Of a stretch of 39,742 bases of DNA, positions 23,683 to 33,312 are shown in pieces. The position numbers and the translations under genes are program-made. The notes below the pieces were generated by a model. It was not told where the DNA came from and searched no databases. It was given only the letters and a program-made list of their open reading frames with translations. Where the stretch lies: NCBI RefSeq assembly GCF_001864835.1, contig NZ_MJGI01000012.1:93003-132744 (forward strand), in the 5' to 3' direction. The DNA comes from Curtobacterium sp. MCBA15_001. GTDB lineage: Bacteria > Actinomycetota > Actinomycetes > Actinomycetales > Microbacteriaceae. Every line of letters begins with the position of its first letter. Position 1 is the first letter of the stretch.

Positions 23683-26238
23683 CTACCCCTTGATGGCGAT
23701 GTTCACGAGCTTCGGCGCCCGCACGATCACCTTCACGATCTCGCGGTCACCGATGTACCGCTGCACGTTCGCCGACGACCGCGCGAGCTGCTCGAGCTCG
23801 TCCGCCTCGATCGACTTCGACACCTCGAACGAGTCGCGCACCTTGCCGTTCACCTGCACGACCGCGGTCAGCGTGTCCTGCACGAGGAGCGTCGGGTCGG
23901 CCTTCCGCCAGCCGTACGTGGCGACGGTCGCGTCGTACCCCAGGCGCTCCCACATCTCCTCGCCGGTGTACGGCGCGAAGACGCTCAGCCCGAGCGCGAT
24001 GGTCTCGACGGCCTCGCGGACGGCCGGGTCCCCGGCGCCGGGGCCGCTGTCGATCGCCTTGCGGGTGACGTTCACCAGGTCCATGAGCCGTGCGATCACG
24101 ACGTTGAACTTGAACGACTCCATCATCCCCGGCGCATCGGCCAGGAACCGGTGGGTGACCTGGCGCAGTGCCCGGTCGCCGTCGGCCCAGACCGCGTCGG
24201 GCGTCGAGGTGACGTCGGTCGCCAGCCGGTACGCGCGCGCCAGGAACCGGGCGGAGGCCGCCGGCGAGACGTCCTCCCAGTTGATGTCGTCCTCCGGCGG
24301 GCCGGCGAAGCCCATCACGAGCCGGATGGCGTCGACGCCGTGCGCGTCGAGCTCGTCGCCGAGCGACACACCACCCTTCGACTTCGACATCTTCGAGCCA
24401 CCCGACAGCACCATGCCCTGGTTGAGCAGCGCCGAGAACGGTTCGGTGAAGTCGAGGTACCCGAGGTCGAACAGGACCTTCGTGACGAACCGCGCGTAGA
24501 GCAGGTGCAGGATCGCGTGCTCGACACCGCCGATGTACTGGTCGACCGGCGCCCACTTGTTGACGCGCTCCGGGTCGAACGCCTGGGTGTCGTCGTTCGC
24601 GGACAGGAACCGCAGGAAGTACCACGACGAGTCGACGAACGTGTCCATCGTGTCGGTGTCCCGGAGCGCGGGCGTCCCGTCCACCGGGTTCGGCACGTTC
24701 ACCCAGTCGGTCGCCCCACCGAGCGGCGAGGTGCCCTTCGGCTTGAGGTCGAGGCCCTCGGTGGACGGCAACCGCACGGGCAGCTCGTCGAGGGGCACGG
24801 GGTGCTCGGAGCCGTCCGCGCCGTGGATGATCGGGATCGGGGTGCCCCAGAAGCGCTGGCGGGAGATCAGCCAGTCGCGCAGGCGGTACGTCTTGGCGGC
24901 GCGACCGGTGCCCCGCTCGTCGAGGAGCTTGATCGCGGCCGTGATGGCGTGCTGCTTGGACATGCCGTCGAGCGGTCCGGAGTTCACCATCCGGCCCTGC
25001 CCGGTCAGCGCGACGCCGGTCGACGCCGGGTCGAGCGGCGGCAGGTCGAAGTCGTCCAGGGTGGCACCCTCGGGGATCACCGGGATCGCGCCGGTCACCG
25101 CGGCGTTGGTGTCGACGACGACCCGCACGGGCAGGTCGAACGTCCGCGCGAAGTCCAGGTCGCGCTGGTCGTGCGCGGGCACGGCCATGACCGCGCCGTG
25201 GCCGTAGTCGGCGAGCACGTAGTCGGCGGCCCAGATCGGCAGACGCTCGCCGGTCAGCGGGTGGATCGCGAACCGGTCGAGCGGCACGCCGGTCTTCGGA
25301 CGGTCGGCGTTCTGCCGGTCGATCTCCGACGTCTTCTGCGTCGCCACGAGGTAGTCGTCGAAGGCCTGCCGGACAGACGGGGAAGCCGGGGCGACCAGCG
25401 ACGCCGCCAGGTCGGAGTCCGGCGCCACGACCAGGAACGTCACACCGTGGATGGTGTCCGGGCGCGTGGTGAACACGGTCACCGGCTCGTCGCGGCCTTC
25501 GATGACGAAGTCCACGTCGGCACCGACGGAGCGGCCGATCCAGTTGCGCTGCATCGCGATGACCTTCGACGGCCACCGGCCCTCGAGCTGGTTCAGGTCG
25601 TCGAGCAGGCGGTCGGCGTACTCGGTGATGCCGAAGTACCACTGGGTCAGCTTCTTCTTGACCACGACGGCGCCGGAGCGGTCGGAGGTGCCGTCAGGCA
25701 GGACCTGTTCGTTCGCCAGCACGGTCTGGTCCACCGGGTCCCAGTTGACCCAGCTGTCCTTCCGGTACGCCAGGCCCTTCTCGTACATCTTCAGGAACAG
25801 CCACTGGTTCCACTTGTAGTACTCGGGGTCCGAGGTGTGGATCTCCGTCGACCAGTCGAACGAGGGCGCGTACCGCTTGAAGGACGCCTTCTGCTGCTCG
25901 ATGTTGGCGTAGGTCCACGCCCGGGGGTCGACCCCGCGCTTGATCGCCGCGTTCTCGGCGGGCAGCCCGAACGAGTCCCACCCGATGGGGTGCAGCACGT
26001 TGAAGCCCTGCTGCCGCCAGTAGCGCGCGACGAAGTCGCCGAGCGCCCAGTTCTCGGCGTGGCCCATGTGCAGGTCGCCGGACGGGTACGGGAACATCTC
26101 GAGGATGTACTTCCGGGGGCGGCGGTCGTCGTGGTCGGTGGTGAAGAGGCTGAGCTCTTCCCAGCGGCCCTGCCACTTGTCCTGGATACGACGGAAGTCG
26201 TAGGTGTGCGGGTCCTCGACGTGCTGCTCGAAGGTCAC
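23683..26238 (-). CDS. leuS: Leucyl-tRNA synthetase
   Basis: Class Ia aminoacyl-tRNA synthetase charging tRNA-Leu; 851 aa and complete. The HIGH motif is HMGH at 57-60 within [14 protein letters not shown], and KMSKS is near 613-617 ([10 protein letters not shown]). The CP1 editing domain (about 225-420) contains [16 protein letters not shown] and the [17 protein letters not shown] segment. The anticodon-binding domain precedes the C-terminal LVVNIAIKG-like end. GTG at 26238 ([10 protein letters not shown]) is chosen; only a weak GAGAG lies upstream. It is probably transcribed from the promoter at 26298. Confidence 0.97.
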   Translation of the reverse strand: MTFEQHVEDPHTYDFRRIQDKWQGRWEELSLFTTDHDDRRPRKYILEMFPYPSGDLHMGHAENWALGDFVARYWRQQGFNVLHPIGWDSFGLPAENAAIKRGVDPRAWTYANIEQQKASFKRYAPSFDWSTEIHTSDPEYYKWNQWLFLKMYEKGLAYRKDSWVNWDPVDQTVLANEQVLPDGTSDRSGAVVVKKKLTQWYFGITEYADRLLDDLNQLEGRWPSKVIAMQRNWIGRSVGADVDFVIEGRDEPVTVFTTRPDTIHGVTFLVVAPDSDLAASLVAPASPSVRQAFDDYLVATQKTSEIDRQNADRPKTGVPLDRFAIHPLTGERLPIWAADYVLADYGHGAVMAVPAHDQRDLDFARTFDLPVRVVVDTNAAVTGAIPVIPEGATLDDFDLPPLDPASTGVALTGQGRMVNSGPLDGMSKQHAITAAIKLLDERGTGRAAKTYRLRDWLISRQRFWGTPIPIIHGADGSEHPVPLDELPVRLPSTEGLDLKPKGTSPLGGATDWVNVPNPVDGTPALRDTDTMDTFVDSSWYFLRFLSANDDTQAFDPERVNKWAPVDQYIGGVEHAILHLLYARFVTKVLFDLGYLDFTEPFSALLNQGMVLSGGSKMSKSKGGVSLGDELDAHGVDAIRLVMGFAGPPEDDINWEDVSPAASARFLARAYRLATDVTSTPDAVWADGDRALRQVTHRFLADAPGMMESFKFNVVIARLMDLVNVTRKAIDSGPGAGDPAVREAVETIALGLSVFAPYTGEEMWERLGYDATVATYGWRKADPTLLVQDTLTAVVQVNGKVRDSFEVSKSIEADELEQLARSSANVQRYIGDREIVKVIVRAPKLVNIAIKG

Positions 26239-26250
26239 GGGGCTCTCAAT

Positions 26251-26275
26251 CGGTCTGGAGGCGCGGCGCACGTCC
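26251..26275 (+). repeat. Copy of dispersed intergenic GGAGGC motif (variant 2)
   Basis: CGGTCTGGAGGCGCGGCGCA and flank lie in the leuS leader, closely matching the copy upstream of dnaJ at 10485. A small GTCCG-A-CGGAC palindrome follows at 26272-26282. Confidence 0.5.
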
Positions 26276-26297
26276 GACGGACAGGCACCGGTCCCCA

Positions 26298-26303
26298 AGA
26301 TTA
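26298..26303 (-). promoter_or_regulatory. Candidate leuS -10 box
   Basis: TAATCT on the minus strand is a near-consensus -10 in otherwise very GC-rich DNA. Predicted transcription starts near 26291, leaving a leader of about 50 nt, too short for a T-box. The -35 region is poor. Confidence 0.4.
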
Positions 26304-26328
26304 CAAGCCACGGACGGTGGTCGAGGAC

Positions 26329-28020
26329 TCAGGGGACCAGGCGGCCGTCCTGCATCCGGAGCGTCCGGGTCACCAGGTCTGCCGGGACCGGCACGTGGGA
26401 CACCACGACCACGGTCCGTCCGGTACCGCGCGCCGTCGCCACCAGGTCCCGCAGCACTGCCTCGCCCAGGTCCGGGTCGATGCCCGCGGTCGGTTCGTCG
26501 AGCACCAGCACCGGGAACGCGTGCAGCAGTGCCCGCGCCAGTGCCAGCCGGTGCGCCTGTCCGCCGGACACCAGGGCGCCGCGCTCCCCCACGCCGGCGT
26601 CCAGCCCGCCGCGCGCAACGACCCACGCGCGGAGTCCGACCCGGTCCAGCGCGGCGAGCAGCTCGTCGTCGGTCGCGGTGTCCCGCGCGAACAGCAGGTT
26701 CTGCCGGATCGACTGGTCGAAGACGAACGGGTCCTGCTCGATCAGCCCGACCCGCGCGCGGACGGCGTCGGGGTGCATCGTGCGCGCCTCGACCCCGTCG
26801 AGCGTGTAGCTGCCGTCGTGGTCGACGAACCGCACGAGGGCCTGCACGAGCGTGGACTTGCCCGCGCCGCTCGGGCCCTGCAGCACCACGACCTCGCCGG
26901 GGTGCAGGTCGAACGACACCGCATCGACCGCGGGGCGTGCATCCCCGGGCCACCGGACAGTCAGGTCGTGCGCGGAGATCGGCACGGCACCCTCGACCAC
27001 GAGCGACGCCGGGTCCGCTGGTTCGTCGGGCTCGGCGACCAGGCCCGCGGGGAGCACCGCCGGCACGACGCGTTCGACCCGGTCGGCAGCCGCTCGCACG
27101 CGGCGGAACGTGAGCACGGCGAGCGGGACGGCACCGACGACCTCGAACAGCGCGAGCGGCACGAACACGGTCAGCGCCCACAGCGGTCCGTCGAGCGCGC
27201 CGGACACCACGCTCGGTGCTCCCACCGCCAGGATCCCGACCACCGCTGCCCCACCGAGCAGGCCGACGAGCGCGCCGACCAGCGACTCGACCCCGGCACG
27301 GCGACGGACGGCCCGGGTCACGCGGGCGTCCAGCGCGGCGATGTGCCGGAGGCGTTCGTCGAGGGTGCCGTACGCGGCGAAGACGTCGAGCGTCCGGACC
27401 GTGTCGAGCACGAGGTCCGCGACCCGTCCCCGTTCGGCCGCGGTCGCCTGGTCGCTCGTGCGGGCGATCGTCGCCGTGACGACCGACCCGACGAGGGCCG
27501 CCGCGACCAGGGCCAGCAGCAGGACCAGGGCCGCCGGCAGGGACACGATCGCCACCACGACGACGGACAGCACGGCTGCGGTCCCCGCGGACACCAGCGG
27601 TCCGACCACCCGGATCGGCAGGTCCTGCAGCCGGTCGGTGTCGGTCACCAGCCGCGTCAGCAGGTCGCCCCGACCGCTCGTGCCGAGGCCGCCCGGCGCG
27701 GTCGACGCCAGGCGTCGGTACATCGCAGTGCGGACGACGGCGAGCTGTCGGAACGAGGCATCGTGGCCGGCGAGCCGGTCGACGTACCGCAGCGTCGCCC
27801 GGCCGAGCGCGAACGCGCGGACCCCGACCATGACGAGGGTCAGGTAGAGGATGGGCGGCTGCTCCGCGGCACGGGTGATCAGGTACCCACTCGCCGCCAG
27901 CAGCGCCACGGCGCAGAGCGCACTCAGCGCACCGGCGGCGACCGCCTTCGCCCAGCCGGACCCCCTCGGCAGGGCGAGCCGCAGGACCGAGTCGGTCCGG
28001 GCCTCCTGTCCGGCGCTCAT
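26329..28020 (-). CDS. cydC: Thiol reductant ABC exporter subunit CydC
   Basis: Half-transporter of 563 aa that pairs with CydD; the heterodimer is needed to assemble cytochrome bd. The transmembrane domain covers about 25-310. The nucleotide-binding domain has Walker A GPSGAGKST near 381, a variant signature VSGGQ (AHRLALARAL) where most have LSGGQ, and Walker B PVLVLDEPTAGID. ATG at 28020 overlaps the cydD stop by 4 nt. It is the last gene of cydABDC; leuS follows after 90 nt. Confidence 0.93.
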   Translation of the reverse strand: MSAGQEARTDSVLRLALPRGSGWAKAVAAGALSALCAVALLAASGYLITRAAEQPPILYLTLVMVGVRAFALGRATLRYVDRLAGHDASFRQLAVVRTAMYRRLASTAPGGLGTSGRGDLLTRLVTDTDRLQDLPIRVVGPLVSAGTAAVLSVVVVAIVSLPAALVLLLALVAAALVGSVVTATIARTSDQATAAERGRVADLVLDTVRTLDVFAAYGTLDERLRHIAALDARVTRAVRRRAGVESLVGALVGLLGGAAVVGILAVGAPSVVSGALDGPLWALTVFVPLALFEVVGAVPLAVLTFRRVRAAADRVERVVPAVLPAGLVAEPDEPADPASLVVEGAVPISAHDLTVRWPGDARPAVDAVSFDLHPGEVVVLQGPSGAGKSTLVQALVRFVDHDGSYTLDGVEARTMHPDAVRARVGLIEQDPFVFDQSIRQNLLFARDTATDDELLAALDRVGLRAWVVARGGLDAGVGERGALVSGGQAHRLALARALLHAFPVLVLDEPTAGIDPDLGEAVLRDLVATARGTGRTVVVVSHVPVPADLVTRTLRMQDGRLVP

Positions 28021-29654
28021 GCGCGCACCTGCACGGCTCGGGCCGACGCACCGACCGCGACGCGCACGTCGGCGGCCGCGATGACCGCCGGGCGGTGGCT
28101 GGCGACCAGGACGACGGCGCCCTGGTCGGCGAGGCGACGCATCGCCGTGACCACCTGGGCCTCGGCGTCCGAGTCGAGCGCGGACGTGGGTTCGTCGAGC
28201 AGCACCAGTCCGACCCCGGTCCGCGCGTGGCGGTACAGGGCGCGTGCCACGGCGACCCGCTGCGCCTGCCCACCGGACAGTCCGGTGCCGCCGGAGCCGA
28301 CCAGGAGGCCCGGGTCGACTCCCAGCCCCACCGCACCGAGCGCGGTCCGGACGCCGTCCAGATCGGGGGTCGCGCTGAGCGCGATGTTCTCCGCCACCGT
28401 CCCGCGCACCAGGCGCGGGCGCTGGTCCACCCAGGCGATCCGGTCGGCGGGGCTGGCTCCGGCACGGCCCGGGACCTGCACCGCACCGTCGTGGTCGAGC
28501 ACCCCGCGGATCGCGGCGATCAGGCTCGACTTGCCGGAACCGCTCGGTCCGGCGAGCGCGACGACCGTGCCGGCCGGTGCGGTGAGGTCGACGGGTCCGA
28601 TCACCGTGCCCGCGCGGCGGACGGTGAGCCCGCGGAGGACGAGCGCATCCGCTGCGGGGCCGCCCGCGGTGGGCGCGACCGGTGCCGCTGGGTCGTCGGC
28701 GAGCACGTCGAGGACGGCACCCGCTGCCTCGACGCCGTCCTGGGCCGCGTGGAAGTCGGCGCCGACCTGCCGGATCGGGGCGAAGGCCTCGGGCGCCAGG
28801 ACCAGCACGAACATGGCCGCACCGAGCCCCATCGCGCCGTCGACCAGGCGGATGCCGATCGCCACGGCGACGAGGGCGACCGCCAGACTGGCAGCGAGCT
28901 CGAGCGCGAAGCCGCTGACGAACGACAGGCGGAGCACGCCGATCGAGCCGCGGCGGTACGCGTCCGTGACGGACCCGATCCGGTCGACCTGGCGTCGGGC
29001 GCGACCGAACACCTTGAGGGTCGCGAGCCCCTCGACCGCCTCGGTGAACGCGCTGCCCAGGCGTGCGAGCGCGTCCGCCTGCCGACGTTGCAGCGTCTGC
29101 GTCGCCATCCCGATCAGGATCATGAACACCGGGATCACCGGCAGCGCGCACAGCACGATCAGCCCGCTCGTCAGGTCCCCGAGCCCGATCGCGACGAGCA
29201 GCACCGGGGTGGCGACCGCGGTGAGCGCGAGCTGCGGCAGGTACCGGCCGAAGTACGCGTCGAGGGCGTCGAGACCAGGGCCGAGCGTCGTCGCGAACCC
29301 TGCGCTGGACCGTTCCGCCAGCCAGCCCGGCCCGCGTTCGGCCGCACGGGCGAGGACGCGGGTGCGGAGCTCGCTCTTCACGGTCGCGGCGGCGCGGGCC
29401 GCCAGGTCGTCCGTCGCCCAGGCCGCACCGGCGCGGACGACGAACGCCGCACCCAGCACCAGGAAGGTCGGGACGGTGGCGGCCGGCACCGCGCCGTCAC
29501 GGACCGCGTCGAGCACCATGGTGACGGTCGCGGCGATCCCCCAGGCGATGCCGATGGTGGCGAGCGTCCGGACGAGTCCGGTGGCCGACGCGGCCACGAC
29601 GAAGCCGCGCGCGGACCGCGACAGGCGGAGCAGGCGCGGGTCGAGCGGCTTCAT
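28017..29654 (-). CDS. cydD: Thiol reductant ABC exporter subunit CydD
   Basis: Partner half-transporter of 545 aa. Six-helix transmembrane domain (about 20-320) with the typical TLKVFGRARRQVDRI coupling segment. The ATPase domain has Walker A GPSGSGKSS near 367, signature LSGGQAQRVAVARAL and Walker B GLVLLDEPTSALD. ATG at 29654 has AGGAAGG seven bases upstream. It lies 37 nt after cydB, in one operon with the oxidase genes. Confidence 0.94.
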   Translation of the reverse strand: MKPLDPRLLRLSRSARGFVVAASATGLVRTLATIGIAWGIAATVTMVLDAVRDGAVPAATVPTFLVLGAAFVVRAGAAWATDDLAARAAATVKSELRTRVLARAAERGPGWLAERSSAGFATTLGPGLDALDAYFGRYLPQLALTAVATPVLLVAIGLGDLTSGLIVLCALPVIPVFMILIGMATQTLQRRQADALARLGSAFTEAVEGLATLKVFGRARRQVDRIGSVTDAYRRGSIGVLRLSFVSGFALELAASLAVALVAVAIGIRLVDGAMGLGAAMFVLVLAPEAFAPIRQVGADFHAAQDGVEAAGAVLDVLADDPAAPVAPTAGGPAADALVLRGLTVRRAGTVIGPVDLTAPAGTVVALAGPSGSGKSSLIAAIRGVLDHDGAVQVPGRAGASPADRIAWVDQRPRLVRGTVAENIALSATPDLDGVRTALGAVGLGVDPGLLVGSGGTGLSGGQAQRVAVARALYRHARTGVGLVLLDEPTSALDSDAEAQVVTAMRRLADQGAVVLVASHRPAVIAAADVRVAVGASARAVQVRA

Positions 29655-29691
29655 CGGGTGGCCTTCCTGAGGTGGGTGCGGACCGTGGGCT

Positions 29692-30696
29692 TCAGTGCGC
29701 TGCGGCGGTGACGTGGGCGCGCGTGACGCGCTTGCGGAAGACCCAGTAGGTCCAGGCTTGGTAGGCGAGCACGAGCGGCACGAAGACCAGCGCCACCCAG
29801 CTCATCACCGTCAGCGTGTAGGTCCCGCTCGAGGCGTTGGCCACGGTCAGGCTGTTCGCCGGGTCGTTCGTCGCGGGCATGACGTCCGGGAACACCGCGG
29901 TGAACATCGCCAGCACGACCGCTGCGATGGTGACGGCCATCAGCGTGAAGGCACGGCCCTCGCGTCCCCACACCGTGCAGAGCACCGCGAGGACGAGCGC
30001 CAGCGCAGCGACGACCGAGAGCACCAGGCTGGTCGGGGTGGCGCGCTCGAGGGCCATCGTCACCAGGAAGGCGGCCGCGACGACGATCGTCAGGACGCCG
30101 GCGCGCGTGGCCAGGCGTCGGGCACGCACGCGGATCTCGCCTTCGGTCTTCAGCGCTATGAACACGACGCCGTGCGTGAAGAACACCAGCAGGGTCGCGA
30201 CGCCGGTGAGCAGCGCGAAGGGGTTGAACAGGTCGAAGACCGTGCCCGTGTAGTTGTGCCCGGCGTCCATCGGGATCCCGCGGACGACGTTGCCGAACGC
30301 GACGCCCCACAGGAAGGCGGGCAGGGCGCTGCCGACGATGATCATCAGGTCGAAGCGACGCTTCCACTCCAGGTGCTTCTGCTGGTGCCGGAACTCGAAC
30401 GACACCCCACGGGCGATGAGCGCGGCCAGGATGAGCAGCAGGATCAGGTAGTAGCCGGAGAACATCGTGGCGTACCACTCCGGGAAGGCCGCGAACAGGC
30501 AGGCGCCGGCGACGATCACCCAGGTCTCGTTGAGGTCCCAGACCGGGCCGATCGTGTTGATCATCACGCGGCGGTCGGTGTCGTCCCGCCCCAGGAACGG
30601 CAGCGCCATCCCGACACCGAAGTCGAAGCCGTCCAGGACGAAGTAGCCGACGAAGAAGGCCGCGACGATCGCGAACCAGAGCACGGGCAGGTCCAT
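29692..30696 (-). CDS. cydB: Cytochrome bd ubiquinol oxidase subunit II
   Basis: Membrane subunit II of cytochrome bd, 334 aa, with about eight helices. The N-terminal FVLDGFDFGVGM and GPVWDLNETWVI blocks, the FSGYYLILLLILAALIARGVSFEFR segment and FFTHGVVFIALKT are family hallmarks. ATG at 30696 follows the cydA stop after a single base (TGAGATG), implying translational coupling. It supports subunit I in menaquinol-dependent oxygen reduction with high oxygen affinity. Confidence 0.97.
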   Translation of the reverse strand: MDLPVLWFAIVAAFFVGYFVLDGFDFGVGMALPFLGRDDTDRRVMINTIGPVWDLNETWVIVAGACLFAAFPEWYATMFSGYYLILLLILAALIARGVSFEFRHQQKHLEWKRRFDLMIIVGSALPAFLWGVAFGNVVRGIPMDAGHNYTGTVFDLFNPFALLTGVATLLVFFTHGVVFIALKTEGEIRVRARRLATRAGVLTIVVAAAFLVTMALERATPTSLVLSVVAALALVLAVLCTVWGREGRAFTLMAVTIAAVVLAMFTAVFPDVMPATNDPANSLTVANASSGTYTLTVMSWVALVFVPLVLAYQAWTYWVFRKRVTRAHVTAAAH

Positions 30697-30697
30697 C

Positions 30698-32110
30698 TCA
30701 GTACACCGTCACTTCGTGCTTGACCTCGCCGGTCTCCTCGTCGACCTCGGCGGGTGCCGCTGGTCCCTCCTGCGCCACCTTCTTGATGAGCCGGAACTCG
30801 ACGACCGCCAACGAGCCGTAGATGAGCGTGAACACGATGAGCGAGATGAGGACCTCGACCCCGGTCACGTTGGGTGAGACGCCGTCGGCCGTCTTGAGCA
30901 GTCCGAACACGAGCCACGGTTGCCGGCCCATCTCGGTGAAGACCCACCCGACGATCATCGCGGCCATCGGCAGCGGCACGGCCCAGGTGGCGATCCGCCA
31001 GACCCAGCGCTTGGTCGGGAAGCGGCCCTTGCGGGTGAGCCAGAGCCCGGCGAGCGAGACCATCACGGCACCGACGCCGAGCGCGATCATCCAGCGGAAC
31101 GACCAGTAGGTGACCCAGATGACCGGCTTGTAGTCCCCGGGGCCGTACACCTGGCTGTACTCGGCCTGCAGGTTGTTGATGCCCTCGACCGTGCCGGTGA
31201 AGGTGTGCGTCGACAGGAACGACAGCAGGTAGGGCACCCGGATCGAGAACAGTTCGTGCACCCCGTCCGGTGTCCCGAGCGTGAAGATCGAGAACGAGGC
31301 GTCCTTGCCGGTCGCGGTCGTGTACAGCGCCTCGGCCGCGGCCATCTTCATCGGCTGCGTGTCGACCATCGTGAGGCCGAGCTGGTCACCGGTCAGCACC
31401 GTGAGCGCCCCGGCCGCCACCATGGTCCACATGCCGAACTTCAGCGCCGGCAGCATCGTCTCGAGGTGCTGGTTGCGGGCGAGGTGGTACGCGGCGACGG
31501 AGATGATGACGCCGGCCGCGACCATGAAGCACGCGAAGAGGGTGTGCGGGAACGCGGCCAGTGCGACCTTGTTCGTCAGCACCGCCCAGATGTCGGTGAG
31601 CTCGGCGCGGCCCTTCGCCTGGTTGATGACGTAGCCAACGGGGTGCTGCATGAACGCGTTCGCCGCGATGATGAAGTACGCGGACATGATCGTCCCCGCG
31701 CTGACGCACCAGATGCTCGCCAGGTGCAGTGCCTTCGGCAGCCGGTCCCAGCCGAAGATCCAGATGCCGATGAACGCGGCCTCGAAGAAGAACGCCAGGA
31801 TCCCCTCGAGCGCCAGCGGAGCGCCGAAGACGTCCCCGACGAAGCGGGAGTAGTCCGACCAGTTCATACCGAACTGGAACTCCTGCACGATGCCGGTCAC
31901 GACGCCCATCGCGAAGTTGATGAGGAAGATGCGCCCGAAGAACCGGGTGAGCTGCAGGTAGTGCGCCCGGCCGGTCCGGTACCACGCCGTCTGGAACACG
32001 GCCACGACGACGGCCATCCCGATGGTGAGGGGGACGAACAGGAAGTGGTAGATCGTCGTCAGGCCGAACTGCCAGCGCGACAGGATCAGGGGATCGAGGA
32101 TGTCGTTCAT
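30698..32110 (-). CDS. cydA: Cytochrome bd ubiquinol oxidase subunit I
   Basis: Catalytic subunit of 470 aa carrying the b558, b595 and d hemes. H22 (RWQFGLTTIYHFLF) matches the b595/d-site axial histidine and the His in AAFPHTLFACF (near 188) the b558 ligand. The conserved EMGRQPWLVFGLLKT segment (near 392) includes the b558 methionine. The quinol loop is the short type. ATG at 32110 has no clear ribosome-binding site. A promoter about 95 nt upstream is flanked by GGACACCT repeats, so regulation by oxygen or redox state is likely, though the regulator is unknown. Confidence 0.97.
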   Translation of the reverse strand: MNDILDPLILSRWQFGLTTIYHFLFVPLTIGMAVVVAVFQTAWYRTGRAHYLQLTRFFGRIFLINFAMGVVTGIVQEFQFGMNWSDYSRFVGDVFGAPLALEGILAFFFEAAFIGIWIFGWDRLPKALHLASIWCVSAGTIMSAYFIIAANAFMQHPVGYVINQAKGRAELTDIWAVLTNKVALAAFPHTLFACFMVAAGVIISVAAYHLARNQHLETMLPALKFGMWTMVAAGALTVLTGDQLGLTMVDTQPMKMAAAEALYTTATGKDASFSIFTLGTPDGVHELFSIRVPYLLSFLSTHTFTGTVEGINNLQAEYSQVYGPGDYKPVIWVTYWSFRWMIALGVGAVMVSLAGLWLTRKGRFPTKRWVWRIATWAVPLPMAAMIVGWVFTEMGRQPWLVFGLLKTADGVSPNVTGVEVLISLIVFTLIYGSLAVVEFRLIKKVAQEGPAAPAEVDEETGEVKHEVTVY

Positions 32111-32200
32111 GCGGCGGTACCGATGGGGTCCACCGCGCGCAGGTGCTGCACGTCAGGTGTCTTCCTGTAGGAGGGGCACTTCTTGCTCGTCACGTCCTCG

Positions 32201-32230
32201 GGACACCTCCACGCTACCTATCGGACACCT
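32201..32230 (-). promoter_or_regulatory. GGACACCT direct repeats in the cydA promoter (operator candidate)
   Basis: GGACACCT occurs at 32201-32208 and 32223-32230, exactly 22 bp (two helical turns) apart. One copy overlaps the predicted start of transcription and the other lies between the -35 and -10 boxes. A third AGGTGTC, in the opposite orientation, is at 32155-32161. Confidence 0.45.
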
Positions 32231-32240
32231 GGTTCGACAA
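32211..32240 (-). promoter_or_regulatory. cydA promoter
   Basis: On the minus strand TTGTCG (32240-32235), an 18-base spacer and TAGCGT (32216-32211). Transcription would start near 32204, giving a leader of about 95 nt ahead of cydABDC. Confidence 0.5.
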
Positions 32241-32255
32241 GTTGTAGAGGCCCCC

Positions 32256-32298
32256 GCTGCACGAACGTGCAGCCTCCGTGCACGGCACAACCGTGCGG
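32256..32298. repeat. Cluster of three short palindromes
   Basis: GCTGCACG-AA-CGTGCAGC (32256-32273), CCGTGCACGG (32276-32285) and GCACGG-CACAA-CCGTGC (32280-32296) follow one another. They lie upstream of the cydA promoter and downstream of the importer terminator. They look like repeated binding sites with a TGCACG half-site rather than terminators. Confidence 0.5.
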
Positions 32299-32332
32299 AA
32301 CATCGGTGCTGACAGCCCACTCCCCGGAACGA

Positions 32333-32367
32333 CGACAGGTGCCGGGCGAACCGCCCGACACCTGTCG
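32333..32367 (-). terminator. Terminator of the osmoprotectant importer operon
   Basis: A 16-position stem with one mismatch (32333-32348 with 32352-32367) and loop AAC, 21 nt after the lipoprotein stop on the minus strand. Its base AGCGACAG (minus strand) is shared with the lepA terminator. Confidence 0.85.
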
Positions 32368-32388
32368 CTCACTCGTGGTGCGTCGCCG

Positions 32389-33312
32389 TTACAGCAGACC
32401 CTTGTCCGTCAGGAAGGCCTTGGCGATGGTGGACGCCTTCTCCTTGTCCGCGGTGCTCTTGGTGTTGAGCTCGATGAGCGCGTCGGTCGTCAGGACCTTG
32501 CTCACCTTGTCGATGTCGGCAGCGGCCTTGTCGCTGACCTTGCTCGACACGACGGGCGTGACGTTCTGCGGCAGGATGAGGTTCTTCGGGTCCTTGAGGG
32601 ACACGAAGTCGTTCGCCTTGATGCTCGGGTCGGCGCTGTAGATGTCGGCGAGCTGGACGGTGCCGTCCGTGAGCGCCTTCACGGTCAGGGCCCCGCCCGA
32701 GTCCTCGATCGCCTTGAAGTCGACGTCGACGCCGTACTCGGACTTCAGGCCCTCGGGCCCGTACGGACGCGTCTGGAACTCGGAGTTCGCGCCGACGGTG
32801 AGCTTGTCGCTGACCTTCGACAGGTCGGACAGGCTCGTGACGTCGTTCTTCTCGGAGAACTCCTTGGTCACGGTGTAGCTGTCCTGGTCCGTGGCCTCGG
32901 CCGCGTCGAGGGCGCGCAGGCCCTTCGGCAGCGCGTCCTTGAGCCCGGCCGAGATCTCCGACGCGGTCTTCGCGGTGGAGTTCTTGTCGTAGTACTGCAG
33001 CAGGTTGCCGCTGTACTCGGGCATGACGTCGATCGCGCCCTTCTGCAGCTGCGGGAGGTACACCTCACGCTGGCCGATGTTGTAGTTGCGCTTGACGCTG
33101 AAGCCGTCCTTCTCGAGGACCTGGGCGTAGAGCTCGGCGATGATCTCGTTCGAGTAGTACTGCTGCGAACCGACGACGATCGTCTTCGAGTCCGACGAGG
33201 CGCTCGAGCCGCTGTCGAGCGGGCTGCTCGACGCGCAGCCGGCCAGCGCGGCGACGAGGCCGGCTGCCAGTGCGGCGGCGACGCCGACGCGGATCTTGGG
33301 TGCTGTGATCAC
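32389..33312 (-). CDS. Glycine betaine/choline-type substrate-binding lipoprotein (OpuCC/OsmF-like)
   Basis: Extracellular lipid-anchored binding protein of 307 aa for a quaternary-ammonium importer. A lipoprotein signal peptide ends at LAGC, with C26 as the predicted lipidated cysteine, followed by a Ser/Asp-rich spacer. The OpuAC domain (about 45-307) starts TIVVGSQQYYSNEIIAELYA and includes DVMPEYSGNLLQYY and PYGPEGL. GTG at 33312 overlaps the permease stop by 4 nt and has AAGGA upstream. The substrate class is inferred from family and operon; the precise ligand is not. Confidence 0.92.
   Translation of the reverse strand: MITAPKIRVGVAAALAAGLVAALAGCASSSPLDSGSSASSDSKTIVVGSQQYYSNEIIAELYAQVLEKDGFSVKRNYNIGQREVYLPQLQKGAIDVMPEYSGNLLQYYDKNSTAKTASEISAGLKDALPKGLRALDAAEATDQDSYTVTKEFSEKNDVTSLSDLSKVSDKLTVGANSEFQTRPYGPEGLKSEYGVDVDFKAIEDSGGALTVKALTDGTVQLADIYSADPSIKANDFVSLKDPKNLILPQNVTPVVSSKVSDKAAADIDKVSKVLTTDALIELNTKSTADKEKASTIAKAFLTDKGLL

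Noticed and set aside
26239..26328. T-box or other riboswitch upstream of leuS
   Set aside because: The leader is only about 50 nt, with no specifier stem or T-box sequence, only a tiny palindrome.
23215..29670. A plus-strand open frame of over 2,100 codons opposite comEA, leuS, cydC and cydD
   Set aside because: It is antisense to four well-supported genes, has Arg/Asp/His-rich composition and no recognisable domain. Long stop-free antisense frames are normal at this GC content.
32241..32332. Rex-type redox operator upstream of cydA
   Set aside because: No TTGTGAA-N4-TTCACAA-like site exists; the palindromes present have a different half-site.
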